From positions 868,001 to 932,000 of the forward strand of contig NC_004113.1 in assembly GCF_000011345.1 (NCBI RefSeq): a stretch of 64,000 bases of DNA, in the 5' to 3' direction. Of the stretch, positions 1 through 10,746 are shown one piece after another (position 1 is the stretch's first letter; the number at the start of each line of letters is the position of its first letter). This stretch comes from Thermosynechococcus vestitus BP-1 (GTDB taxonomy: Bacteria; Cyanobacteriota; Cyanobacteriia; Thermosynechococcales; Thermosynechococcaceae). A model generated the notes under the pieces. That model saw only the letters and a program-made list of their open reading frames with translations. It had not been told where the DNA came from and ran no database searches. A program made the position numbers and the translations under genes.

Positions 1-848
1 TACTCACTGAGCAACTGGGAGGGCAAATCATCAGTTATTGCCAATTGCAGATTCAAAAGAGTAACTGCGAGCTTGTCTTGATCTAGTGTGTTGCGCCCCA
101 AGGCCTTGAGAATGCGCCGCAATTGAGCCGCAATTTCTGCCCCAAACATTGTCAGATTTTCATCGGGCAGTGCCGGCAACCAATCCATTGCCCCATGTTC
201 TACTGCCCATTGTCGCTGCACGGGGGAAATATGGTTGTCGTAACGATCAATGAGGAAACTGCGCAGCTGGGGATACGTTGCCTTGATCCAATTCAAGAGG
301 TTACCAATATCCGGTTTTTCCAGTTGCGAATCAAGGAGCAACAGGTCAGGGTTGCGCTGCATCACGGTCACAAAATCACTAATGATGCGGCGGCTGTTGA
401 TTTGTCCCGATTCAACGATAACTTCTAGACCCTGACTGCGCAGGAGTTCTTGCCAAATTTGTACCTGAATGCCGGTGGGTTGAATGATGAGAATGGTGGG
501 TTGAAGAGTAGCAGAGGCATCTGGCGGTCTGGTGGAGACAGCTTCATCGGTGCGAAATTCAAGGGTTGTTTTGCCGATAATGAAGCGATCGCCCGTTTTG
601 AGGAGCGTTGGCACCTGAATCATTTGGCCATTGAGAACAGAGCCATTGCGACTCCCCAAATCAATAAGGTAATAATCATCATTATCTAGACGCTGAATCA
701 TCGCATGGCGACGGGAAGCCCAGCGATCTGCCAAAACAATCGTGCAGTCTTTGCCCCGGCCAATCACCCATGAATTTCCCTCAATAAGAGGGACGATATA
801 GGTACTCGCCTCTGTGGAGATGACCAATTGTGGATACTGTCGTAGCAA
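1..848 (-). CDS. FHA domain plus receiver-like domain protein (3' end outside window)
   Basis: The reverse strand is open from a TTG at 848 through the left edge, so the C-terminus is missing. The N-terminal part is a forkhead-associated domain, a phosphothreonine-binding module, with the motifs GRGKD, SRRHAM and LGSRNGS. After a short linker a second domain begins with PTILIIQPTG and continues with PDLLLLDSQL, which resembles the beta1 and beta3 strands of a response-regulator receiver. It is followed by a leucine-rich helical tail. An in-frame TAG lies seven codons upstream of the TTG, and AGAGGG sits just before it, so 848 is the best start. It lies 33 bases downstream of the small membrane protein gene and may share its transcript. 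Role inferred: phosphorylation-dependent signalling. FHA assignment is firm; the receiver assignment is moderate. Confidence 0.75.
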   Translation of the reverse strand, partial: MLRQYPQLVISTEASTYIVPLIEGNSWVIGRGKDCTIVLADRWASRRHAMIQRLDNDDYYLIDLGSRNGSVLNGQMIQVPTLLKTGDRFIIGKTTLEFRTDEAVSTRPPDASATLQPTILIIQPTGIQVQIWQELLRSQGLEVIVESGQINSRRIISDFVTVMQRNPDLLLLDSQLEKPDIGNLLNWIKATYPQLRSFLIDRYDNHISPVQRQWAVEHGAMDWLPALPDENLTMFGAEIAAQLRRILKALGRNTLDQDKLAVTLLNLQLAITDDLPSQLLSE

Positions 849-881
849 GGTGATCCCTCTGCCAACTGTCTATAGGAGGTG

Positions 882-1166
882 TTATTCCAAATGATAGTCG
901 GGACACTGAATCGCGGCCTCGGTGCCTGCCCAATCGGGATGCAGTGAACACTTTAACCGATAGTCTCCTGAAAAGAAGCGACAGCGGGCACAGGGAATTT
1001 GATGCAACCGGCGAGCGATCGCCAGCCCCTCCTGTGTCAGCTGCCACAGATTCCAAGCCAAGATGGCCAGCAGTAACCAAGCAAAACAAAAACAAATGGG
1101 CACTAGAACTGGCCCTACTGCCTGTAAAAAAGAGACTAACCAAGCAACCATAGGCGGCCACGCCAA
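882..1166 (-). CDS. small conserved membrane protein with C-terminal cysteines
   Basis: This encodes 94 residues. Residues 8-45 are strongly hydrophobic (one long or two short membrane segments). A soluble tail carries CARCRFFSG, then CSLHPDW and QCPDY, giving four cysteines that could bind metal or form disulfides. Similar short proteins with an IPCARC-like tail are, to my knowledge, common hypothetical proteins of cyanobacteria with no known function. It starts about 115 bases from the divergent ComFB-type gene and lies directly upstream of the FHA protein gene on the same strand. The cysteine pattern is what marks it as real rather than a chance frame. Confidence 0.7.
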   Translation of the reverse strand: MAWPPMVAWLVSFLQAVGPVLVPICFCFAWLLLAILAWNLWQLTQEGLAIARRLHQIPCARCRFFSGDYRLKCSLHPDWAGTEAAIQCPDYHLE

Positions 1167-1322
1167 ACCCTAAAACGGCAGGGTGCTAGCTATCTATTAT
1201 CTTATTTTGTGATCTTGTAATCTGACCTTAATAGTTTTTCAGCATATACCCCCTATACTAACCACATATACTAAATTTGAGTGGGGCAAATGCCCCCAGA
1301 GATAATTACAGCGGAAACACCT

Positions 1323-1877
1323 ATGGGCATTCAAGAGATTGTTGAGCAAGCACTGCGCAACGGTTATTTGACACCAACGCAGGAAGCAGAAGTAGGGCGC
1401 ATTTGCGATAAAGCTACAGAACTTTCCATGGAAGATTACATGGCGTTAGATCGCCTCATGGGTGCCCTATTGACGGGTCAAGTGGTCGCTGTCCCCCGCA
1501 AGCAATTCATCAACGTCATGGAAGAACTGGTGCTCACCGAGGCCATGACCCGCATTGCCGCCATTGAAGCAGAGCAAAAGTGCGCCCTTGATTTGGGAGA
1601 TATTGCTGCCTATGCCCTCAATCGTCTGCCGCCACTTTATGCCACCACGGAAGAGGGAGCACAGTACCAGCGGCAGCGGGCCCAAGAAGAGCTGATGGAC
1701 TTAATTCGCAGCCAAGTTCAAGAGGCCATTAACCACAACATGGCGCGGCCACAATTTCATCCGGAGCGATCGGTCATTGGCAAAACCTCCGGCAAAGAGG
1801 TCTTTAGCCAAGTCAGTTCTCTCCTACAAGCCTACGCCAATGACTATGAGGGTCCCAAGGGAGAGTCGGCACGGTGA
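1323..1877 (+). CDS. ComFB-family (late competence-type) protein, possible cyclic-dinucleotide receptor
   Basis: The protein has the ComFB signature: NVMEELV in the middle, then a conserved Cys in EQKCALDLGD, followed by DIAAYALNRLPPLY. Cyanobacterial ComFB-domain proteins have been described as receptors for cyclic di-AMP or cyclic di-GMP, linked to natural competence and cell size control; I infer a similar role. The start chosen is ATG 1323 (184 residues), preceded by GGAAA. A GTG at 1281 in the same frame would add 14 residues but has no visible ribosome site. The stop overlaps the start of cimA by four bases (GTGA), so the two are probably translated together. The Synechocystis homologue, as I recall, is next to cikA; here cikA lies about 42 kb away. 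Confidence 0.8.
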   Translation: MGIQEIVEQALRNGYLTPTQEAEVGRICDKATELSMEDYMALDRLMGALLTGQVVAVPRKQFINVMEELVLTEAMTRIAAIEAEQKCALDLGDIAAYALNRLPPLYATTEEGAQYQRQRAQEELMDLIRSQVQEAINHNMARPQFHPERSVIGKTSGKEVFSQVSSLLQAYANDYEGPKGESAR

Positions 1878-3484
1878 AAATTTGGCTGTACGATACCACC
1901 CTGCGCGATGGCGCCCAGCGGGAAGGTCTCTCGCTCTCCCTGGAAGATAAACTGCGGATTGCCCGCCACCTCGATCGCCTTGGCATTCCCTTTATTGAGG
2001 GGGGATGGCCGGGAGCCAATCCCAAGGACGTACAGTTTTTTTGGCAGTTGCAGGAGACACCCCTACAACAGGCAGAAATCGTTGCTTTTTGTGCCACTCG
2101 TCGCCCCGGTCGCAAGGCGGCAGAAGAGCCAATGTTTGAGCCGATCCTAGCAGCCGGCACCCGCTGGGTGACACTCTTTGGTAAGTCTTGGGATCTCCAT
2201 GTCACCGAGGGGCTTAAGACCAGCTTGGCGGAAAATTGCGCCATGATTGCCGATTCCATTCAGTTTCTGAAATCCCACGGACGGCGGGTGATCTACGATG
2301 CTGAGCATTGGTTTGATGGTTACCTTGCCAACCCTGAATATGCGCTCCAAACCCTTGAAACGGCTCTGGCCGCTGGTGCCGATTGGTTGGTTCTCTGTGA
2401 TACCAATGGCGGTTGCCTCCCCCATCAAATTCAGGCAGTGGTGGCAGAGGTGATGGCGCACTTGGGGGGTCTTGACTGTTTGGGGATCCACACCCACAAT
2501 GATGCAGGGACGGCAGTGGCCAATGCCCTGGCGGCAGTACAAAGCGGTGTGCGGATGGTGCAGGGAACTATCAACGGCTATGGCGAACGCTGTGGCAATG
2601 CCAATCTGTGTACCTTGATTCCCAATCTGCAATTGAAACTCGGCTATGACTGTGTCACCCCAGAGCAGTTGGCGACACTGACGGAAGTCAGCCGCCATGT
2701 GAGTGAAATTGTCAACCTTGCCCCCGATGATCATGCCCCCTATGTGGGGCTGTCGGCTTTTGCCCACAAGGGGGGAGTCCATGTCAGTGCTGTGCAGCGC
2801 AACCCCCGTACCTACGAGCATATTGAGCCGCATTTGGTGGGCAATCAACGGCGCATTATTATTTCTGAGCAGGCAGGTATCAGCAATCTCTTGGCGAAAA
2901 CCAGTGAACTCGGCTTTGAGTTGGATCGGCAGCATCCCCTGAGTCGGACGATTTTGGAACGCATTAAGCACCTAGAAAGCGAAGGCTATCAATTTGAGGC
3001 GGCGGAAGCTAGCTTTGAACTGCTGATTCAGGAGGTCCTAGGGCAACGCCAGCGACCCTTTACCCTCAAGGGCTTTGATGTCTTTTGTCGCACCGATTCA
3101 CGCCAACTGGAGGCCACGATTCGCAGCCAGTCTTTGGCCACGGTCAAAGTTGAAGTCAATGGTGAGGAGATGCTCACGGCGGCGGAGGGCAATGGCCCTG
3201 TCTCGGCATTGGATCAGGCACTGCGCAAGGCCTTGATGTCCTTTTATCCAGAGATTGCCGAGTTTCACCTGACGGACTACAAGGTGCGGATTTTAGATGG
3301 TCATGCGGGCACGGCGGCCAAAACTCGGGTACTGGTGGAATCCAGTAATGGGCGCGATCGCTGGGCAACGGTGGGCGTCTCTGCCAATATCATTGAAGCC
3401 TCCTACCAAGCGGTTGCCGAAGCCCTCGAATATGGCCTACAGCGCACTCGGCGATCGCAGGCTTTCCCTTTAGTCCCCTCCTAA
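1874..3484 (+). CDS. cimA: citramalate synthase (CimA type)
   Basis: This 536-residue enzyme of the 2-isopropylmalate/homocitrate/citramalate synthase family condenses pyruvate and acetyl-CoA to (R)-citramalate, the entry to the threonine-independent isoleucine pathway. The N-terminal TIM barrel carries TTLRDGAQREG, with the catalytic Arg and metal Asp, and the metal motif HTHNDAGTAVAN. The C-terminal third, after about residue 390, is a LeuA-type allosteric dimer domain. The length and the AQREG variant of the first motif fit the CimA group better than LeuA. The GTG start overlaps the stop of the ComFB-type gene. leuC and ilvN of the connected pathways are elsewhere in the window, not in this operon. 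Confidence 0.9.
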   Translation: MKIWLYDTTLRDGAQREGLSLSLEDKLRIARHLDRLGIPFIEGGWPGANPKDVQFFWQLQETPLQQAEIVAFCATRRPGRKAAEEPMFEPILAAGTRWVTLFGKSWDLHVTEGLKTSLAENCAMIADSIQFLKSHGRRVIYDAEHWFDGYLANPEYALQTLETALAAGADWLVLCDTNGGCLPHQIQAVVAEVMAHLGGLDCLGIHTHNDAGTAVANALAAVQSGVRMVQGTINGYGERCGNANLCTLIPNLQLKLGYDCVTPEQLATLTEVSRHVSEIVNLAPDDHAPYVGLSAFAHKGGVHVSAVQRNPRTYEHIEPHLVGNQRRIIISEQAGISNLLAKTSELGFELDRQHPLSRTILERIKHLESEGYQFEAAEASFELLIQEVLGQRQRPFTLKGFDVFCRTDSRQLEATIRSQSLATVKVEVNGEEMLTAAEGNGPVSALDQALRKALMSFYPEIAEFHLTDYKVRILDGHAGTAAKTRVLVESSNGRDRWATVGVSANIIEASYQAVAEALEYGLQRTRRSQAFPLVPS

Positions 3485-3564
3485 AGCCTCCTAGGGCTGA
3501 GCTTGGCAAAATCCGCTAAGATCAAAACTGGTGTTTAGGTTGCATCACTGCCAAGGAGCCCCGT

Positions 3565-4305
3565 GTGCTCAGCACCCTCAAAGCAGATTTCCAAATTATC
3601 TTTGAGCGGGATCCTGCTGCCCGCAATTGGTTAGAGGTTGTTTTTTGCTATCCCGGACTGCAGGCCATTGTTCTCCATCGGTTGAGCCACTGGCTTTGGC
3701 GGCGGGGCATTCCCTTTATCCCCCGGTTCATTTCCCACATTGCCCGCCTCCTCACGGGGATTGAAATTCACCCCGGTGCCACGATTGGCAAGGGGGTTTT
3801 CATTGATCATGGCATGGGGGTCGTCATTGGTGAGACGGCCGTTGTGGGGAACTACTGTTTGATTTATCAAGGGGTGACCCTCGGCGGTACCGGTAAAGAA
3901 ACAGGAAAGCGCCACCCCACCCTTGGTGAAAATGTGGTTGTTGGTGCAGGGGCAAAGGTGTTGGGCAACCTCACCATTGGGGACAATGTGCGCATTGGCG
4001 CAGGGTCTGTGGTGCTGCGGGATGTGCCTTCCGATTGTACGGTGGTGGGGATTCCCGGGCGGATTGTCTATCGTGCAGGAGCCAAAATTGCCCCCTTGGA
4101 ACACGGTCAACTGCCTGACTCTGAGGCCGAAGCCATTCGCTATCTTTTGGATCGCATTGAACTCCTAGAGCAACAGGTGCAAACACTGCAACAGCAGAAA
4201 AAGGTGCCTGCCCTTGTTCAAGGACATTTGCAACCATCCCAAGGACAGGCCTGTCGCCTCAGCGATCGCCCCATTGAAGAGTTTCTCAACGGCGCTGGTA
4301 TTTAG
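3565..4305 (+). CDS. cysE: serine O-acetyltransferase
   Basis: The enzyme makes O-acetylserine from serine and acetyl-CoA, the first step of cysteine synthesis. The 246-residue protein has an N-terminal helical region followed by a left-handed beta-helix of hexapeptide repeats (HPGATIGKGVFIDHG, VVIGETAVVG, GENVVVGAGAKVLG). The catalytic histidines lie in HPGA and DHGMG. The family motif GVTLGGTGKETGKRHPT is present. The tail after about residue 195 is a short coiled coil (LLEQQVQTLQQQ) and is longer than in E. coli. GTG 3565 follows AAGGAG with good spacing. The stop overlaps the convergent DciA-like gene by four bases. Confidence 0.93.
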   Translation: MLSTLKADFQIIFERDPAARNWLEVVFCYPGLQAIVLHRLSHWLWRRGIPFIPRFISHIARLLTGIEIHPGATIGKGVFIDHGMGVVIGETAVVGNYCLIYQGVTLGGTGKETGKRHPTLGENVVVGAGAKVLGNLTIGDNVRIGAGSVVLRDVPSDCTVVGIPGRIVYRAGAKIAPLEHGQLPDSEAEAIRYLLDRIELLEQQVQTLQQQKKVPALVQGHLQPSQGQACRLSDRPIEEFLNGAGI

Positions 4306-4820
4306 GCTGACCGCGCATAACACAGCCCGCAAACTCCCCAGCGCTGGAGTTCTTTGAGCGGCGTGGGGCACTGACAGCGGGGACACAGAGGATAGTCTCG
4401 CAATCGCTGGCGGACTTGGGCTTGCCACCGTTGAAAGGCCTCCTGGGGAGTGGCTGCAGGTGCCACATTGGGAAGATGCCCTACTTTCGGTAAGGCCTCA
4501 TGGTGGGCGATCGCCGGGCTTTGGGGGCGCCAGTCCCGATTGGAAAAGCGAATATCCCTGAGGGTAATGCCTAGGGTCTGCTGAATTTTAGCGATCAGGG
4601 GCGATCGCGAGAACATTAGATGATGTGCCCAAGTACTACTGGCAACCGCCACGAGCAAAACCCCTTGAGCGGTAAGTTCCAGCGGTACAGTGTGCTCAGC
4701 CACAATCGTCCCCACCAGCTCTGGCCAGTGCTTTAAGAGACGCAAAAAATCCCGTGGCTGCTGCCATTCAGGAGCCTGCTGCCATTGCTGAAGTACCGTG
4801 GCCAGGGGGGTATAGGCCAT
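4302..4820 (-). CDS. DUF721/DciA-like protein with C-terminal zinc ribbon
   Basis: The first 95 residues match the DUF721 (DciA) fold: a helical start, then HWPELVGTIVAEHTVPLEL and a strand region followed by IRFSNRDW. DciA proteins load or help the replicative DnaB helicase in bacteria that lack DnaC, including cyanobacteria. After a Pro/Ala linker the protein ends with two CxxC pairs (Cys146/149 and Cys164/167), a probable zinc ribbon. The gene is convergent with cysE and lies 27 bases downstream of the PRC-barrel gene on the same strand. The helicase-loader role is inferred from the family. Confidence 0.75.
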   Translation of the reverse strand: MAYTPLATVLQQWQQAPEWQQPRDFLRLLKHWPELVGTIVAEHTVPLELTAQGVLLVAVASSTWAHHLMFSRSPLIAKIQQTLGITLRDIRFSNRDWRPQSPAIAHHEALPKVGHLPNVAPAATPQEAFQRWQAQVRQRLRDYPLCPRCQCPTPLKELQRWGVCGLCYARSA

Positions 4821-4824
4821 TGGG

Positions 4825-4851
4825 GACTATTTCCGACTATTTCCGACTATT
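4825..4851. repeat. short tandem repeat, 10-base unit x 2.7
   Basis: The unit GACTATTTCC occurs twice in full and once as GACTATT, filling the gap between the PRC-barrel gene and the DciA-like gene and touching the stop codon of the former. A single related GACTATTTCC also lies at 5883-5892, at the end of the next upstream gene on the same strand. No function is evident; replication slippage is a simple explanation. Confidence 0.8.
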
Positions 4852-5737
4852 CGTGATCGTATTCCTCTTGCTTTTGCCGCTGCTCAAGGCGAATCGGTTG
4901 CTGTTCTTCCCAAGGATCCGCAGAGGGTTCTGATTCCGGTAGTTCTACGGGCATGGCTTGGGCTGGAGGTTTAACTTGGCGGGGGCGAGGACGCTCTTCG
5001 TACTCATACTCCTCCTCCTCGTACTCCACATACTCGGGCTGACGACGGCGCCGCCGTGGAGCAGTTTCCCAATCGACTTCGTAATCGCTGCGGCTGCGTT
5101 GGGGGGGATAGACGGGCGATCGCGCCCCTGAAGGCAGTTGATTACTGCTCGGCGTAACGGGTTGATAGTACTCATCCTCGTCGCTTTCCCAAGGAGGTGC
5201 TCCTAGACCAATCCGTTCTAAGAGTCCCACTGTCAATTGCCGCAGGCGGGTTTCTGCCCCTTCAAAGACGATAATGCGATCGGGTCCGGTGCTGACAATT
5301 TCCTCAATGGGCAATTCGTAGGTGCTAATCAGTTGGGCCGGAATCCATGGCAAGCCAATGGACGCCAAAATCAAATCCGTAATGTCGCCCGTGTCTGGAT
5401 CAAACTTAAAGCCCCGCACCTTACCCAGCAATTCGCCGGTTTCCGTCACAATCTCACTATCAATCAGTGTGCTGTAGTTGTAGGTATTCAGAGCCTCGAT
5501 GACATCATCATCGTGCTCAACGAGAATGACATCGCCAATTTGGCGAATACTGTCGAGAAGAATGTAGCGTTGCTCTCCGGTAAAGAGGGTATTGCGTACC
5601 CCCAAGGCCACCACTTGCCGCTGGTCAGTATCGACCCAAACTTGATTAATGACGCCTAACTTCCGACCAGTATCACGGGTAATTACCTGTGTACCGATCA
5701 AATCTGCCCGTTGCAGCAATTGCGTCGATATGGTCAT
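4847..5737 (-). CDS. PRC-barrel domain protein with acidic, tyrosine-rich tail
   Basis: The chosen start ATG 5737 gives 296 residues. Two PRC-barrel repeats are visible: LIGTQVITRDTGRKLGVINQ near residue 10 and IVTETGELLGKVRGFKFD near residue 90. PRC barrels occur in photosynthetic reaction-centre H subunits and in RNA-processing proteins. The two-barrel form is common in cyanobacteria with unknown function. The C-terminal third is low-complexity: Pro-, Arg- and Ser-rich, with a run of Glu and Tyr (EYVEYEEEEYEYEE) and a QEEYDHE end, so it is probably disordered. An in-frame ATG 27 codons further up would extend the protein, but the PRC family normally begins near MTISTQLL, and AAAGG precedes it. 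Confidence 0.8.
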   Translation of the reverse strand: MTISTQLLQRADLIGTQVITRDTGRKLGVINQVWVDTDQRQVVALGVRNTLFTGEQRYILLDSIRQIGDVILVEHDDDVIEALNTYNYSTLIDSEIVTETGELLGKVRGFKFDPDTGDITDLILASIGLPWIPAQLISTYELPIEEIVSTGPDRIIVFEGAETRLRQLTVGLLERIGLGAPPWESDEDEYYQPVTPSSNQLPSGARSPVYPPQRSRSDYEVDWETAPRRRRRQPEYVEYEEEEYEYEERPRPRQVKPPAQAMPVELPESEPSADPWEEQQPIRLEQRQKQEEYDHE

Positions 5738-5884
5738 GCCTTTGTGTATCCCAATGAATCTTAGTAATACTATAGCGGCGAATACCGATGGTACGCCAAA
5801 GGCGATCGCAGGAGTCATCCATTCCCCATGCCATCGGTGCTTCTAGGCTAGCGCATTTTTGCCAAACTGCTGCGTTGGATCGGA

Positions 5885-6355
5885 CTATTTCCCTAGGATA
5901 GACTGGGTCAGTGCCATCACAGGCTGCATGAACGGTACTTCCTCACCCGAGAGCACTTGATGGACGACTTCGGGCAGAACTTGGTACGTCGCCTGAGCCG
6001 CCTTCTCATCCTTGAAGGCCTTGATGATTGTGCGGTACCACAGCAAGAAGCCATCCCGCAGGGCATCCAGATCTGCAAATAACATCGCGGTTGCCGCTAG
6101 GCGCAGCACATGCTTGCGATCGCGCCGACACACCGCTGCATAGTCCTGATTACCCTTACGGAAGATGTGGGGATTTTTGAGCCGCAGTTGCTGATCTACC
6201 TGATCAAGGATTTTCTCCTCAGCATCCCGGATTTTTTCGTAGGCACAAATGCGCTGCTCTGCCGCCGCTAGATAATTTCTGAGAAATTCTAGTTCCGTCG
6301 CACTGGCATAGCGACCGTCGGCCTCAAGGCTGAGTTTTTCCAGTTGACGCAGCAT
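5885..6355 (-). CDS. phycobilisome-domain (phycobiliprotein-like) protein, distal copy
   Basis: This 156-residue globin-fold protein of the phycobiliprotein family has ADGRYAS and LRNYLAAAEQRICAYEKIR in the N-terminal helices. VCRRD at Cys76 aligns with the bilin-binding Cys of the CLRD motif of allophycocyanin. Then follows MLFADLDALRDGFLLWYRTI. It is not a normal ApcA/ApcB/CpcA/CpcB subunit: conserved bilin-contact segments around the Cys differ. Such proteins occur with V4R-domain proteins in the slr0144-slr0152 photosystem II assembly cluster of Synechocystis. It is 21 bases downstream of the paralogue at 6377. Whether it binds a bilin cannot be told from sequence. Confidence 0.8.
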   Translation of the reverse strand: MLRQLEKLSLEADGRYASATELEFLRNYLAAAEQRICAYEKIRDAEEKILDQVDQQLRLKNPHIFRKGNQDYAAVCRRDRKHVLRLAATAMLFADLDALRDGFLLWYRTIIKAFKDEKAAQATYQVLPEVVHQVLSGEEVPFMQPVMALTQSILGK

Positions 6356-6376
6356 AAGTCTTGCCCCAGAGCAATT

Positions 6377-6850
6377 CTATTCTGACAAAATTGAACTGCC
6401 GAGGGCAAGGACAGGCTGCATCACCCGTTGTTCTTCGGGCGTGAGCAGTTGCTTGATCATGGTCGGCAGGTACTTGCCATAGGTGGAGGAAGCGGCGGCC
6501 TCATAGTTGAAGGATTTGACAATCGTGCGATACCACAGCAGGAAGTTATCCCGCAGCAAATCTAACTCGGAAAAGAGCATTGCCGAAGCACACAGGCGAA
6601 TCGTATCCACCAAGTCGCGACGGCAGATTTCTGAGCGATCGCCATTGACGAAATGGAAACAGTGGGGATTTTCTGCCTTTTGCATAGATTGAATTTTATC
6701 CGCCATCATTTCCGCCTCAGCACGGATTTTTTCGTAGGCACTGATGCGAGTCTCCACCGAGGCCAGATAATCATGCAGAAAGTTTAACTCCTCAGGACGA
6801 GCATAGCGACCATCGGCAACAACGGTTAAGTGATTCAACTGACGGAACAT
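6377..6850 (-). CDS. phycobilisome-domain (phycobiliprotein-like) protein, proximal copy
   Basis: This 157-residue paralogue of the downstream gene has the same architecture: ADGRYARPEELNFLHDYLA, ISAYEKIRAEAE and ICRRD, with Cys at the same position 76 as in its partner, then MLFSELDLLRDNFLLWYRTIVKSF. The pair could form an alpha/beta-like heterodimer; that is inference. It lies 45 bases after the V4R gene on the same strand. An extra Cys64 (NPHCFHF) is present here but not in the other copy. It probably acts in the cytoplasm or on the thylakoid surface, in photosystem II or pigment assembly if the Synechocystis parallel holds. Confidence 0.8.
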   Translation of the reverse strand: MFRQLNHLTVVADGRYARPEELNFLHDYLASVETRISAYEKIRAEAEMMADKIQSMQKAENPHCFHFVNGDRSEICRRDLVDTIRLCASAMLFSELDLLRDNFLLWYRTIVKSFNYEAAASSTYGKYLPTMIKQLLTPEEQRVMQPVLALGSSILSE

Positions 6851-6895
6851 AGGGCAATCCTCGCTAGAAAATCAATGAACACACTTCCCTATCGC

Positions 6896-7627
6896 TTATC
6901 GTTTCACCAGCTCCCCTTGGCGCAGGCGTTTTTCAATATCCCGTGCCGTCGCTCCTTCGTTTTGCCAGAAGGCAGCAGCATCAATGCGATCCTGTTTACC
7001 GACGAGGAACTTACAGTAGGTTTCCCCCATGGCGTAGCACTGCAACTCAATGCAACCCAGGGGCTTTTGAATCAAGCCCGAAAAGAAGCCGGCAAATAGA
7101 CCAGCATAGATATAGCAGACCGGTTTGCCCACATCCCCCAGAGTGCGTGCTACCACGGAGTCAAAGATATTGATGAACATAAAACCGTTCTTTTGCTCCG
7201 TGAGATCCACTTCCCAGTTTCCCCAGCCTAGGGTTGTAAAGGGCCACCACCAAGCCTCTAGAATAAATGTCAAAGCAGCCTTGCGTAGCTCCCGCTGGTA
7301 CTCCTGCTCAAAGTGTTGCTTAAAGACAACTGCATCGCGCTTACCCCATTCTTCGCCAATTCTGTACATAACGAGGGTCGAGGCAGGGCCAACTTCCTCT
7401 TCGAGACCTTCCACTAGACCAATAACAAAGTCTTCGGTCGCTAAGGCAATCCGCTGATCATACCAGTCAGTAATGCTGCCCCGTTGGCTATCAAATTGGA
7501 GATAGTCCCGCAGGCTATAGTGATTGGTGCGGCTTGGATGGATTTGGTGTAACCGATGCTGATAGCCCTGGGCAGGGATCATAGGATTGGCACTTTCAGC
7601 AGCGTGAGACGGCGTGACAGAAACCAT
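6896..7627 (-). CDS. V4R (4-vinyl reductase) domain protein
   Basis: The protein has 243 residues. The V4R fold is seen in the C-terminal half: ARTLGDVGKPVCYIYAGLFAGFFSGL and CIELQCYAMGETYCKFLVG, the Cys-rich end typical of this domain. V4R domains occur in BchJ-like proteins, in XylR/PoxR sensors and in TRAPP-related folds, and bind small molecules or metals. The protein resembles Slr0144/Slr0147 of Synechocystis, whose gene cluster is needed for efficient photosystem II assembly. It heads a run with two phycobilisome-domain genes on the same strand, and the spacing suggests an operon. No ferredoxin or kinase genes of the Synechocystis cluster follow here. Confidence 0.78.
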   Translation of the reverse strand: MVSVTPSHAAESANPMIPAQGYQHRLHQIHPSRTNHYSLRDYLQFDSQRGSITDWYDQRIALATEDFVIGLVEGLEEEVGPASTLVMYRIGEEWGKRDAVVFKQHFEQEYQRELRKAALTFILEAWWWPFTTLGWGNWEVDLTEQKNGFMFINIFDSVVARTLGDVGKPVCYIYAGLFAGFFSGLIQKPLGCIELQCYAMGETYCKFLVGKQDRIDAAAFWQNEGATARDIEKRLRQGELVKR

Positions 7628-7739
7628 AGATCAGCGAATTGCCCCCTATTGTGCTTCAACGTTAGGTACTAAGCAGCCACACTTTTTAGGCTAAAAGATT
7701 TTTCAGAGTCGTGACTCCGTACTGCCACGGATTTTTTGC

Positions 7740-10738
<2,999 letters not shown>

Positions 10739-10746
10739 AGCAACTC

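Noticed and set aside
7706-7737. Terminator-like hairpin between the V4R gene and ligA
   Set aside because: The TCCGT/ACGGA stem is only five bases. The T-run suits the forward strand, where no gene ends, so I did not call it.
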